In this document: piece by piece, positions 52,201-60,330 of the stretch
How the letters are laid out: every line of letters begins with the position of its first letter
Position numbering within the stretch: the first letter of the stretch is position 1
Notes under the pieces: generated by a model
What the model was told of the DNA's origin: nothing
The model's input: only the letters and a program-made list of their open reading frames with translations
The model's database searches: none
NCBI GenBank assembly: GCA_013396995.1
Contig: VWZP01006003.1
Location: forward strand, 1,709,213-1,773,212
Reading direction: 5' to 3'
Length of the DNA stretch: 64,000 bases
Origin: Dicaeum eximium
Lineage: Eukaryota; Chordata; Aves; Passeriformes; Dicaeidae
Position numbers and translations under genes: made by a program

Positions 52201-55200
52201 ACTAATTTTAGTGGAAATTTTTCTGGTAGTTTTAGTAAGCTCCAGAGCTCAGCATACCTTCTGGTACTAGAGCCTGATTCCACAGGCCTGGGCACCTGAG
52301 AGCTCCCTATAGCAAAACCAGAGGAAAAGTTGAAAAAGAAATTTTTTAAAAATCCATTCTTCTTTTTTTTTTTTTTCAGTGATATTGATCCTTCTTTCTA
52401 TATGAATTCCTACAAAAATTAAAAATAAAACTAGAAGTGGGAGTTAAAAATCTGTGTGTGTGTACACACTTTTGAGTAAGAATTAAACCTCTGACTTAGA
52501 AAACATAGATGGGTGCCTCACTCAACCCCTGAAGGAATCTGTACTGCTATGCCGTGTTTACACAACAGAAAAAGGAAAGGGGATTTGCCTGGGGTCAGAC
52601 TGAAGCCAGCAGAGTCCTTGCAGGGAGAGAGACTGCCTCATGCAGAAAGATAAAATATCCAGAAATGGGAAAGTAGCTCCAACACCAGTTCGTCCAGCAC
52701 TGTTGTAAGATTGGGATGGAATTGTTCAGGTCCTGTTTTCCCTTCTCTTAGTAAGTGGGCAATAGTGACAGAGCCCCCTCTTGGGACAGAAGTGCTGTTT
52801 CCAGCAGATGTGCTGGCTCTGCATCCATGCTTTCAAGATGGGCTCGGTGTCTGACAGATCCAGCTCTTTGACACATTACAGAGGAGAAAAGGCAATAGTC
52901 TCCAGTTTCCTAAGAGGAATCCTTTCAAAGTGACTAGAAAGTCCCCAGCTCCAGCCTGATGGCATAAATCACTCTGGTGAGCCTTCAGGTATGTCCTGTG
53001 ACTCCACTCAGAGCTCTGTTTGCCAAAAGGGAATCACTGAATCTCCTCAGTGATACCACATAACCTCCCACAGCTGTCTGGGCAATCCTCCTACAGGGAA
53101 CCCACGTTGCTTGTGAATCAGCTTCTGAGCTGCAGGAGTTTACAGGACTGAACTTCAAAGGAAGCAAAAGCAGAAAGGGTCTTTGGAAAGCTTTGTGTGC
53201 ATTCTGGCAGCTCAAAAAAAGCATCACAGCCATGCATTCACACCCCACAAACCGTGGCTCACGGATGAGAGTTATGGCAAATCCCTCCTCCAGCATTAAT
53301 CCAAATGCCAGATCTCTGAAGGCTCCTGGTTTGTTTAAGCCTCTCCTTATTTGAGACATCAGGCTTCCATTCTTAGCTGCTGGACTAGATGGAACACTGA
53401 GGACCAAGTCCATAAAAAACCTGGATCTCTGTAACTTTTCCTTGCATCATAAGGAGTCACGTGCCATGTGCTGGAGTGTGCCAAGAGAAAGGCCATGAAG
53501 CTGGTGAAGGGACTAGAGCACAAATCTGATGAGGAGTGGCTGAGAGAGCTGGGGCTGCTCAGCCTGGAGAAGAGGAGGCTCAAGAGGGACCTCATCACTC
53601 TCTACAACTGCCTGAGAGGAGGCTGTAGCCAGGTGGGTGTTTGGGGGCTGCCCATCACAAATCTTCAGCTACCCAGATTCAAGTTTAGCATCCAACTTCC
53701 ATCATCCATTATCCTTTTGGAGATCTTTCTGGACCTGCCTGGACTGACAGAACTTTGAATCTGGAGTCACACCTTTTCCATTGTGAAGGTTTTCCAGTTC
53801 CAGTTACTCCACATAGGAGAGCAGTACCTGCCTGTGTGTTCATATCCCAGATGGGAACATGCCATCACACTCATCCATGTGAGAAAAGTCCACATCAAAG
53901 CTATTTTCACTGCCTGATCATCTGGGACACAGAGCTCAGGATACTGCAAGTCTGCCCCATTTCATACTCCAGGAACATAAAGGCAGCTCAAAAGAAGATG
54001 TGTTTTCATTCAACAAGAGCTCCTGACTTGCTTTATTTTTCTCCACGTAAGCAGCCAGAAACAGATGTTTCAGCCTCCTGGTACCAGTCACTCATTTAAC
54101 AGCAGCTCTGCCCTGTTTGTACAGCACCCTTGTTCTCAAAGCCTTAACTCATCATTACACAGAGATAAACTATCAATGCTCAGCCTTGTGATGCTGCAAG
54201 GAGGGGGGCTGATTCTTCAGGAATAAGGAAAACAGCACATGAGAGGGATCAGATCACCAATCCTGCACCATTTGGTATTGGTTCCTCTCTGTTCCAACAG
54301 GGTCACACGTTTTTAAGCCATCTAAGGGGGAGCAGTTCCTCAAGATAGGTTTTTAAAGTGTGTTCACAGAGCATGACCTTTTGCTGGCTTCCTTTCCTCA
54401 AGATGCCTCTATGATGCCCCTGACACCACGTTGTAATATTTAAGTCTCAAAAACCTATGTACAGCCTTGGAGTTTTTACCAGTTCTTTAGACTTCTACTT
54501 TTACTTCCAGTATCTTTTACCTTCTACCTTCCACAGCAAGAAATACAGGCTTTGCAAAGGAGCCACATAACCACAGCAGTTTCACTGTCAGAAACGAAAT
54601 GCTTTGAGCTATCATATTAAAAAAAACCCCAACCAAACCAAAAGCCCTTTCCTACCCCAAGCTAGCCCTTTGTTATGGACCACAGCTCACCAATGGTTCA
54701 AAACAGACACAGCCTTTCCTGCTCACTTATTCATACATGCCTTTGTCACATCAGGGTGACCACTAGACTGGAGCCACAACCCCCTGCCAAAATTCTGGCC
54801 CAATTTCAGCGTCAGCATGAAACTGAAATAATGCACTGCTCTCCCAGGATCACTGGCTTTGCTCCTGCTCTCTCAAACCAAAGAGAGCCACTCTTGCCCA
54901 GGGGTGCTCAAAGAGACCCAAGGTCACAGCATGACACACAAGCCATGATCCTTCCCTATTGACCTGCCTAGAGCATGGAGCAAAGATTACATTGGCTACT
55001 TTATCTGGTAAAAAAGGAACAAAACAGAACTCACCATCGAATGGAGGCACTTCCAGTGTGCACCCAAAAAAATTTCTCTCCCTTTCTTGAGCAAAAGAGA
55101 AGCACCCCTAGAGTGAGAAGTGAAAGAAGTGACTGGCCCTCACCCCTAGTTTTAAAGGGTAACTCACCAGCCAATGCTGAGGGCAAGGCTGCTGGTCTTA

Positions 55201-58200
55201 CTGCAGCTGACAGGAGGCTGACTGCTCAGAACTGAAGCCTCTCTGCTATATGGAAGTGTTGTTTTTCTTTCTTTTTAAGAAAGAAGAACACAGTTTATTG
55301 CAGATACATCTAAATGTCTTGTAGCTGTTGCCTTTGCTGGTGGTTTGTTATCAGTTGTGATGCTCTGGGTGAATGCAAAACTATCATCCACTCTTTTTTT
55401 GGGTTGTTATTTTTTTTTAATCACTTGGGTGAAGAGAGCAACAGGTGAACTCACTAACAGTGGATGGCTAGAAGCAGCCAAATTACCTACAGCTTGCAAT
55501 TAGGTTAAGGGTGTGAGAAATGAGGCTCACTTTTAAAATTCCAGAGGTTTATTAAACCTTAACAAAAATACGGAAGACTAGATAAGGAAAAATTACAGTG
55601 CTGGGAGCACATAACCAAGCTGCCACATGCTTGTCTACAAAATGGTTGCTCCATCTTTTATATCCCTGGGGTTGTGTCGGCCAACCCTGGCCCCTCCCAA
55701 AGTTTGTCAGCCAACTCTTCCTTGCCGTCCATCTGCAGAGATAACTTTCTTGCAACTTGACTGGAGGTGAGGTGTTGTCATGATGTTTTGAAGGAACACT
55801 GTCCTTGGTTTCAGAAACAAACCCATGGACTATTATATCTGCTTTAGCAACTTGTGTAAGACAGAAGCCAGCAAAAATTGTTCAGAGGAGGTATAAAGCC
55901 CAGCCACTGACAGTCATAGAATCATAGAATTGTTTATGTTGGAAAAGACCTTTAAGATCAAGCCCAGTCACTAATCCAATACTGCCAAGGCCACCATTAA
56001 TCCATGTCTCTAAGTGCCACATCTGCATGTCTTTTGATTTCCTCCAGTGATGATGACTCAACCATTTCCCTGGGCAGCCTCCTTCAGTGTCTGACAAGCC
56101 TTTTATTGAAGAAAGATTTTTTCCTAATATACAGTCTAAACCTCCCCTGGTGCAGCTTGAGGCCATTTTATCCTGTTACTATTGCTTGTTACTTGGGAGA
56201 AGAGACTTCCCCCCCACCTGGCTACAGCTTCCTTTCAGATACTGTACAGAGTAATAAGGGCCCTCCTGAGCCTCTACTTCTCCAGCCTGAACACCCCCAG
56301 CTCCCTCAGCTGTTTTTCATATGAGTTACTCTGCAGACCCTTCACCAGCTCCATTGCCCTTCTCTGGACTTGCTCCAGCACCTCAATGTCCTTTTGGGAT
56401 TGTGAAGGGACAAAAACTGAACCCGGGGTTTGAGGTGTGGCCTCACCAGTGCCCAGCACAGGGGGATGATCCCTTCCCTGCTCCTGCTGGCCACGCTGCT
56501 CCTGACACAGGCCAGGATGTCACTGGCCTTCTCGGCCACCCGGGCACGCTGATGGCTCATGTTCAGCCAGCACCTCCCGGTCCTTTTCCGCCAGGCAGCA
56601 TTCCAGCCTCTCCTCGCCAAGTGTGAAATGCTTCATGGAGTTGTTGTGACCCAGATGCAGGACCCAGCTCTTCATCCTGCTCAACATCACACAACTGGCC
56701 TCAGTCCCTAAATCCAGCCCCTGCAGATCCCTCTGCAGAGCCTTTCTACCCCCAGCAGGTCAACACTCCCACCCAGCTTGGTGCTGCCTGCAAACTGAGA
56801 GTGCACTCCATCCTCTCGTCCAGACCATTGGTAATGATATTAAACACAACATCCAACCCAAAGAGAAGATCTGTCTCTAATCCCCTGTAAGTTTGAGTCT
56901 TGTCTATGTCCTGAAGGAAGAGAATTTATTATTGCTTGCAAAATCCCTGGCTTTTGGATAATCTTCATTATTGTAACTCTGGACAAGCTTGTTTTCCACA
57001 AAAATATCTGTTATTTTTTTAACCTTGCAGAGCTCCTGATCACAGCAAGTATCTTGTGCCTATTAATACCACGAGGCAACTGTGAGGGGAAACTGGCTAC
57101 TCTCAACACTTTTAAAACATGCAACTTTGAATCTTTCCCAGGCTTTCTAGATAAACCCCAGGGAGAAGACACCACCCCATTGGACACAGATATGTTGGTT
57201 TAGCAATGCACGTGATTCCTCCTGTCTCCCCAGGGCGTGAATCCTCACCTCCGGGTCCACGGGCCGATGAACATCAACCACTACGCGACCAAGAAGAGCG
57301 TGGCGGAGAGCATGCTGGACGTGGCGCTGTTCATGGCCAACGTCACCCAGCTCAAGGCTGTGCTGGAGCAGGGCACATCCTTCCAGTACTATGCCACCCT
57401 CATTGTGCTCATCAGCATCTCCCTCTTCTTCCAGGTGATGATTGGGATTCTCCTTATCATCACTGGTAAGGTGGCCACCGAGGCGTGTGCGCCCTCGCAG
57501 GACGCTGCAGGGGCAGGGTGGATGGGCTGGGGTAGGGGTGCAAGGGAGAAGTCTTTTCCCCCAAACCATTCCCTTCTGGCTACATCTGGGGCTGGATGTG
57601 GGTGGTAGGGTGGTCAGTGTTACTCAGAATGGTGGGTGGGTTGTTTCTTGTTAGCACATCTCTGAGCACAGCTCTTCCTTCACTTTCCTACTGCTGACCC
57701 CCTGTCCCAGTGAAAGAGTGAGGATTTGGCCAAGATGGGCCTCTTGCTGCCCCTGCTGTTATGTGCTTCTTCATGCAGCTCTTGCAGACACTGCATTTAG
57801 CTGTATTTTATCTTACCTTGTCTGGGACTTAACAGAACAATTTTGGCAGAGGTATTCACTGTATTAACCTCACATTTAACCAATCCTGCAGTTTTCCTAG
57901 TGGCCTACGGACAGCACATTAACACCAGCATTGGTTTGCTGGTGCTTGCCCAGTGCTCTGTCTCTTACAGGAGTTGCTGTATTTCAGTCTCCAACAGACT
58001 CCCAGTATTAAGAACCTGCAAAATGCTGCATTCTTCTGAATATCCTACATGGGGTTTTGTGAGGGACAGAGGATTTGAGGCTTTGGAAAATCTGTGACAT
58101 TTTTCTTCCCCTGTCGCAGACACCACAGCTTTTCCTGGTGGCAGCTGTGATGGCTGGAGCCAGCTGGGATGAGAAAGGGGACAAGGGATCACAGCATGGC

Positions 58201-58888
58201 TTATTGGCCAGACAGCCCTGGTAACCAGGGTATTGCTGTGTCTGAAGGGATCAATGTCTATCAGCCAGGACTGACCCCATTCATGTACCCAGGGCTGATA
58301 GCTGTCACCACAGAGGTGACATCTGGGTGTTAGGGAGGAACTGGCCTCCCAGTGCAAGCAGAGCATTGTCACCCTTGTGTCCCACAGCCTGCCCTCACTA
58401 TGTCCCATGGCCAGGCAGTGTTGGGGGGACCATGGCATGTGTGTGGCTAGTGTGCAGCAGTAACTTCCCTATTTGGGGTTGACCCACTGCAGGGCCATGG
58501 CACCTCCATGGCAAAACAAAGAATTTTGCCAAAAAATCAAAACAAGATGATTTTTTTCTCTGCTCCAGCCTTCTGTGTCATCCTAGAGAAAGCTGTGGCT
58601 CCTGTAGCATTCCTCAGCACTCAGGGGCACCATGAACATTTACCAGGCAGGGGAGACTTGCAAGAGTTGGGGGACTTGGAGTCAGTCTGCAAACCCCCTT
58701 CTCTTTTTGCATTGTATTGCACAGCTCGTTTGAACCTGAATGATATTGCAAAGCAACCCCGCCTGAATATACTCAACAACACTGCCACAGCTCTCATCTT
58801 CATCACAGTCATCCTCAACATCTTCATCACAGCCTTCGGGGTGCAGAAAACTGGCCTCTACCCTACCAGGAATTTTGGACCTTATTAA
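15293..58888 (+). CDS. NINJ2: NINJ2 coding locus, join(15293..15325, 57234..57465, 58725..58888)
   Basis: The three exons join to a 142-residue ninjurin-family protein. Seen: the joined frame has no internal stop. Intron 1 is phase 0 and intron 2 is phase 1, both with GT-AG ends. The length equals that of human NINJ2 (142 aa, from memory). The core stretch with N-H-Y-A-T-K-K-S-V-A-E-S-M-L-D-V-A-L-F matches NINJ2 more closely than NINJ1, which has A-S-K-K-S-A-A-E. Ninjurins are small plasma-membrane proteins with two transmembrane helices and amphipathic helices ahead of them. NINJ1 oligomerises to rupture membranes in lytic cell death. NINJ2 is described as a nerve-injury-induced homophilic adhesion protein and is not known as an efficient membrane-rupture protein. 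The 41.9-kb first intron fits the very large human NINJ2 locus. Exons 2 and 3 are certain to the family; exon 1 is inferred from phase, start context and length. Confidence 0.93.
15326..17160 (+). other. NINJ2 intron 1, 5' part
   Basis: The intron opens with GTGAGT and, about 28 bases later, a G-rich patch (15353-15373). The remainder is ordinary AT-leaning intronic sequence. Open frames of about 110-140 codons around 14.9-15.9 kb are GC-driven or chance. I see no gene in this stretch. Confidence 0.6.
17165..17779 (+). mobile_element. LTR of an endogenous retrovirus with adjoining leader
   Basis: Promoter-like TATAAATA at 17336-17343 overlaps AATAAA at 17340-17345, a common LTR arrangement. 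The U5-like part carries spaced copies of GGTAACTTT at 17547, 17577 and 17589 and related words near 17525 and 17610. The LTR seems to end at CATGACA (17778). It is followed three bases later by TTGGTGTAGTTGGCAG, which looks like a tRNA primer-binding site with leader. No gag or pol frame follows, so the element is broken. The 5' boundary is uncertain and could lie as far left as about 17010. Confidence 0.5.
17780..18160 (+). mobile_element. Possible retroviral leader remnant after the LTR
   Basis: The stretch begins with a primer-binding-like site (from 17783) and then an 8-bp inverted repeat, CCTGAATC/GATTCAGG, near 17800-17818. No coding sequence of gag type is visible. The right limit is arbitrary, and assignment depends on the LTR call to its left. 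Confidence 0.3.
18161..29578. other. NINJ2 intron 1, central-left part, no recognised gene
   Basis: Long AT-leaning intronic sequence. The largest open frames (160 codons at 19238-19720, 157 at 22389-22862, 135 at 24677-25084) show no known domain and no surrounding splice or repeat logic that would support them. A-rich purine stretches occur at 25262-25315 and an ACAA-rich one at about 27460-27510. A short duplicated ATTCCATACA word lies at about 26630-26665. A CAA/TAA run lies at 28877-28900 and an AT run at 29343-29358. Confidence 0.5.
29580..30238 (-). mobile_element. LTR-like element on the minus strand
   Basis: Read on the minus strand, the element starts TGTGACACCACAAC at about 30238. 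It has a TATA-like CATAAAAACC near 30015-30025, then a transcribed part holding a 33-bp minisatellite, and ends near 29580-29590 with GGAAGGTTGTGGCGTCC and a CA end. This arrangement and the U5-like words resemble passerine ERV LTRs. No primer-binding site or internal region is visible, so it would be a solo LTR. No clear target-site duplication was found. Confidence 0.45.
29731..29874. repeat. 33-bp minisatellite, about 4 copies
   Basis: The unit contains AGTGATTTCAGCTCTG followed by GTGATCAGNTCNTAG, repeated four times with a few substitutions, then a broken copy with GATTCCAGCTCTG. Since 33 is divisible by 3, one plus frame reads an 11-residue repeat (V-I-S-A-L-S-D-Q-V-L-A), but this lies inside the LTR-like element and is not a gene. 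Confidence 0.9.
30240..32230. other. NINJ2 intron 1, no recognised gene
   Basis: Non-coding sequence. A TTG-rich run lies at 30903-30925. Short open frames of up to 85 codons lack any feature. No repeat was recognised. Confidence 0.5.
32231..32698 (+). CDS. Unidentified ORF, 155 codons; possible exon or retrocopy remnant
   Basis: I do not recognise this ORF. The N-terminal third looks like chance sequence. From about residue 57 (base 32399) to the stop at 32696-32698 the composition is protein-like: a charged, helix-prone segment with L-E-K-Q-L-S-K-A-T-N-A, a P-R-P-P-H-P-T-Q turn, then E-E-F-T-A-V-L-Q-K-Q-L-A-I-L-L and N-I-E-D-M-A-K-E-V-Q-A-K. An AG acceptor-like end lies at 32399-32400 after a moderate pyrimidine tract. 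A GTGAAT donor-like site lies near 32651, so an internal exon of about 250 bases is possible. No poly(A) tail marks it as a processed retrocopy. It sits inside NINJ2 intron 1 on the same strand. Length alone does not exceed chance ORFs in this window. Confidence 0.25.
   Translation: MLIFFTYQAHCCLPLPDEASAVLHPWDYQKRCFSFLASRKDISTSQMLFVYLAVPVSEPNLTKLQFLEKQLSKATNAILPRPPHPTQAEEFTAVLQKQLAILLAYSAPNIEDMAKEVQAKNTNLVPYLGYFTTLYQCTSSEFFRVVCENFFVVEH
32699..34203. other. NINJ2 intron 1, no recognised gene
   Basis: AT-rich intronic sequence with one 10-bp-stem hairpin at 33273-33297. No gene or known repeat was seen. Confidence 0.5.
34204..34302. repeat. Compound microsatellite (TAA)n then (GCA)n
   Basis: About 21 TAA triplets (34204-34266) pass directly into about 12 GCA/CAG triplets (34267-34302) with one GTA interruption. 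Minus-strand poly-L and poly-C frames through it are artefacts. Confidence 0.98.
34303..37132. other. NINJ2 intron 1, no recognised gene
   Basis: AT-rich intronic sequence with an 11-bp-stem hairpin at 36229-36253. Open frames of up to 111 codons have no recognisable content. Confidence 0.5.
37133..37541 (-). mobile_element. CR1 LINE 3' fragment, minus strand
   Basis: Reverse-complement CR1 signatures appear in order: AACCACAGAATGG near the 3' end, GGCAGGCTGTTCCAGCCCCT, CAGTAAAGAATTTCTCCC, CCTTCTCCCTTGTCCTGTCC, and CAGGCTGAACAAGCCCAACT. It ends abruptly in CTCTGGACTTGTTCCAACAGG. It covers the last part of the reverse-transcriptase ORF and the 3' UTR. It is 5'-truncated, as is usual for CR1, and moderately diverged. 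Confidence 0.9.
37542..42214. other. NINJ2 intron 1, no recognised gene
   Basis: AT-rich intronic sequence. The 159-codon open frame at 39735-40214 is rich in F, L and S and has no recognisable domain. T/G-rich, strand-skewed tracts occur at about 40805-40870 and 41825-41915. Confidence 0.5.
42215..42360 (+). mobile_element. Old CR1 LINE 3' tail, plus strand
   Basis: The words GGTTGCTCAGAGAGGTTTTGG, a decayed insert region, and GCAGAGGGTTGCACCTGATGATCC correspond to the end of the CR1 ORF and its 3' UTR on the + strand. The copy is short and diverged; the boundaries are approximate. Confidence 0.65.
42361..43520. other. NINJ2 intron 1, no recognised gene
   Basis: Intronic sequence of moderate GC. 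Overlapping 60-80-codon frames on both strands at 42.4-42.7 kb have no recognisable content. Confidence 0.5.
43521..43605. repeat. (GGAAAA)n hexanucleotide array, about 14 copies
   Basis: A perfect 6-base purine repeat preceded by an A-rich run. It makes artificial KEKEKE, RKRKRK and GKGKGK frames on the plus strand and FSFS or FPFP frames on the minus strand. These are not genes. Confidence 0.98.
43606..44556. other. NINJ2 intron 1, no recognised gene
   Basis: Intronic sequence with a G/T-rich patch near 44345-44385. No gene or known repeat was seen. Confidence 0.5.
44557..44595. repeat. Perfect 39-bp AT-rich palindrome
   Basis: Two 19-base arms (ATTTTTACAGTCTAATTAA and its exact reverse complement) flank a single central A at 44576. 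It could form a cruciform or hairpin. Confidence 0.97.
44594..44665. repeat. Short tandem duplication of TAATTAAT-rich sequence
   Basis: The block TCCTAATTAATTAATTACAC plus TAGAGAA occurs twice, starting near 44595 and 44638, with related TAATTAATCC words between. It abuts the palindrome directly. Confidence 0.9.
44666..49820. other. NINJ2 intron 1, no recognised gene
   Basis: Intronic sequence. There is one ambiguous base at 47389, next to a C-run (about 47360-47369) and A/T homopolymers. A poly-T/C tract lies at about 49330-49355. Open frames of up to 123 codons show nothing recognisable. Confidence 0.5.
49821..50360. other. Purine-rich then GC/CpG-rich spot with a sequence gap
   Basis: From 49.83 to 50.16 kb the plus strand is strongly purine-rich (many GAAG and GGAGAA words). 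From 50.16 kb GC and CpG rise sharply until the gap, and GC stays high after it. A CAG|GT site lies at 50180-50190. This may be an alternative first exon or promoter for NINJ2, since it lies 7 kb before exon 2, but no conserved product is visible. Confidence 0.35.
50261..50297. other. Assembly gap, 37 N
   Basis: Thirty-seven undetermined bases inside the GC-rich spot. Open frames drawn across it are not meaningful. Confidence 0.99.
50361..53465. other. NINJ2 intron 1, no recognised gene
   Basis: Intronic sequence. A long T run followed by CAG lies at about 52364-52380 and resembles an acceptor, but no exon follows. The 142-codon minus-strand frame at 52985-53413 has no recognisable domain. 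Confidence 0.45.
53466..53650 (+). mobile_element. CR1 LINE fragment, plus strand
   Basis: The plus-strand frame reads V-L-E-C-A-K-R-K-A-M-K-L-V-K-G-L-E-H-K then L-R-E-L-G-L-L-S-L-E-K-R-R-L, then L-Y-N-C-L-R-G-G-C-S-Q-V-G. This is the C-terminal part of the CR1 reverse-transcriptase ORF. It is truncated at both ends, and the 3' UTR is missing or unrecognisable. Confidence 0.9.
53651..55913. other. NINJ2 intron 1, no recognised gene
   Basis: Intronic sequence between two CR1 fragments. Open frames of up to 114 codons have no recognisable content. Confidence 0.5.
55914..56890 (-). mobile_element. CR1 LINE fragment, minus strand, about 1 kb
   Basis: Its 3' end on the minus strand lies at about 55914, where the plus strand reads TCATAGAATCATAGAATTG, the CR1 terminal octamer repeat. 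Upstream on the minus strand are the 3' UTR and the reverse-transcriptase C-terminus in broken frames: S-V-A-S-R-S-R-E-G-I-I-P-L-C-W-A-L-V-R-P-H-L at 56342-56620 and K-D-I-E-V-L-E-Q-V-Q-R-R-A at 56274-56459. Plus-strand words such as CACCCAGCTTGGTGCTGCC extend it to about 56.88 kb. It is 5'-truncated with frameshifts and is not active. Confidence 0.92.
56891..57233. other. NINJ2 intron 1, 3' end
   Basis: Intronic sequence ending in the pyrimidine tract and CCCCAG acceptor of exon 2. No other feature was seen. Confidence 0.7.
57234..57465 (+). CDS. NINJ2: NINJ2 coding exon 2: amphipathic helices and first membrane segment
   Basis: The acceptor is a good pyrimidine tract ending CTCCCCAG|GGC, and the donor is ACTG|GTAAGG. 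The exon gives residues 12-88 plus the first base of codon 89. It contains the most conserved ninjurin region: N24-I-N-H-Y-A-T-K31-K32-S-V-A-E-S-M-L-D40-V-A-L, then Q50-L-K-A-V-L-E-Q-G, then a hydrophobic helix from about residue 64 to 88 with G82. K31/K32 and D40 align by position with NINJ1 K44/K45 and D53, residues reported to matter for NINJ1 oligomerisation. Exon 1 ends in N-P-H and this exon opens G-V-N-P-H, a small repetition across the junction. Confidence 0.97.
57466..58724 (+). other. NINJ2 intron 2
   Basis: This 1,259-base phase-1 intron has a GTAAGG donor and a TTGCACAG acceptor. A minus-strand open frame of 157 codons (57965-58438) and a plus-strand one of 84 codons (57843-58097) lie inside it. 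Neither resembles a known protein. No recognisable repeat is present. Confidence 0.85.
58725..58888 (+). CDS. NINJ2: NINJ2 coding exon 3: second membrane segment, C-terminus and stop
   Basis: The acceptor is TTGCACAG|CTCG. The split codon G|CT restores Ala89, and the exon continues R-L-N-L-N-D-I-A-K-Q-P-R-L-N, the loop typical of NINJ2 (human R-L-N-L-N-E). A hydrophobic segment follows from about residue 108 to 127, ending in the family signature F-I-T-A-F-G-V-Q-K. The tail T-G-L-Y-P-T-R-N-F-G-P-Y is followed by TAA at 58886-58888. The open frame extends upstream of the acceptor to 58508, but that part is intronic because it lacks ninjurin similarity and the acceptor gives the correct phase. 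Confidence 0.97.
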
Positions 58889-58909
58889 TTCGTGGGGCAA
58901 TGGACTCAG
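58889..58909 (+). other. NINJ2: NINJ2 3' UTR start with downstream donor site
   Basis: Twenty-one bases after the TAA stop the sequence reads ACTCAG|GTAAGA, a near-consensus donor with GT at 58910-58911. I found no AATAAA or ATTAAA between the stop codon and 59782, which would be expected if exon 3 were terminal. This suggests that the 3' UTR is spliced. Confidence 0.5.
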
Positions 58910-59782
58910 GTAAGAAAGGGTGAGTTCCCATCACTGCCAGCCCCTGGCAGGGCTCTTAGTCTCAGAAAACATCACTGCAAGGTGGAGAAGGCAAAGCTGC
59001 ACAAATTTACAAAGCCTTTCCAGAGGCATGCTGCTGTCCCAAAAAAGCCTGTGGCCACTGAAGAAATTCCCACAGAGGAGGAGCTCTCCTCACTTGGTCT
59101 CTAAAGCAAGAACACCAAACATCCCACTTGCTGGGATTTACCAGCAGCTAGTGGTTTTTGGAAGGCTGCAGAGCTCATGCTAGATACAAACAGCAGTTGT
59201 GGATGGGAGCTAACGTTGGGGAAGAAAACTAGGTGTGTTCTGGGAGGAATCCCAAGACAGCAGCACTATCTGAGCAGAAGGAAGGGGATGGGCAAGGCAG
59301 GGGGGGAAGAGCTCTTTACAACAACCACTGCAGTTTGGCAGAGACTGTTTTAAGCACCTAATGCTCATTTTCAAGGAAGCCCTGTAAATAAGAGTTCATC
59401 CAAATAGCTGGGTTTCCATGTCACATCAGTTGAGGACATGATATGTTCTTAAACACAAGCACTTTAGGTCAAGAAGCAAAATTAACATTTCTTGCTTACA
59501 TGACCTGGAAAACGTAAACCTAGTTTAAATGCAACATACCAGGGCAAGAGCCAACAAGAAAGCTCAACAGACACATGCTGTGGTAGGAGTGATGCAAAGG
59601 CCAAAAGCCTCCATAGAAACATTGCTGGTTTGGGATCCAGAGAGGGGCAAGTGCTGAAGAGCAGCACCCCACATGTCTGGGGGCAGCTGTGGTGTGGGGC
59701 AGTGGCTGTGGCTGCTCCTCTCTGGCCATGCTCACAGAGGTGTCTGAGGTGACCTTAGCAGCGTTTCTTGTCTTCCCTGCAG

Positions 59783-60330
59783 GATCTGAGCAGTGCAGCT
59801 CTGCTCCACCTTCCCACTGACCTCAGCAGGAGCCCATCAACCAATCCAGAATACTGGGTTAAACTTCAAAACTCTGTGTGTGTCACAGTATTCCAGCCCC
59901 TTACTCTAATGCTTTTGCAGTTCTGAGAGGGTGGGAATGTTGCCTTTCCAAGCTAGAACAAACTTTGCAGGAGAAAACTGCAGCAACAGCAGCAGGTATA
60001 CATTTTGAAAGTGCAGTTCTGTAAATCTCTTTTCTTATTTTAGCTGCCTGCTTCACATATTCAATATTGGCTCATTTGGTAGAGAAGACTGAATTATTTA
60101 CTTTGTAGGCTAAACAAATAACTCCAGCTTTTTTTTGTCTGAAACATAAGTTGATGCCCTTAAAGCAATTCTACATAATAGTTTACCTCCCAGGTGTTGG
60201 AATGGATTTCTCAAACTAAAAAAGAAGTTTTCCTAGGAGGATGGAATGGTCTGTGTACATGAAGATAGCTAGAACCAGTTCAAATGTTTTCCTAGTTGTT
60301 CAAAATTAAATGTGACATAGTTAAGAAAAC
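59783..60330 (+). other. NINJ2: Possible terminal non-coding exon of NINJ2 (3' UTR)
   Basis: A strong acceptor (pyrimidine tract, then CTTCCCTGCAG) ends at 59782 and would pair with the donor at 58910, giving an 873-base 3' UTR intron. An ATTAAA at 60305-60310 is the first reasonable poly(A) signal downstream, and another lies near 60796. The end given here is approximate and assumes cleavage shortly after the first signal. The whole exon is inferred from splice and poly(A) signals. Confidence 0.4.
60305..60310 (+). terminator. Candidate poly(A) signal ATTAAA
   Basis: This is the first ATTAAA after the NINJ2 stop codon. No AATAAA was found between the stop and this point. It would end a spliced 3' UTR of about 0.55 kb. 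Use is unproven. Confidence 0.35.

Noticed and set aside
52361..52380. Poly-T followed by CAG, like a splice acceptor
   Set aside because: No open frame or donor follows that would define an exon.
57147..57569. 140-codon minus-strand ORF
   Set aside because: It is the shadow of NINJ2 exon 2 on the opposite strand.
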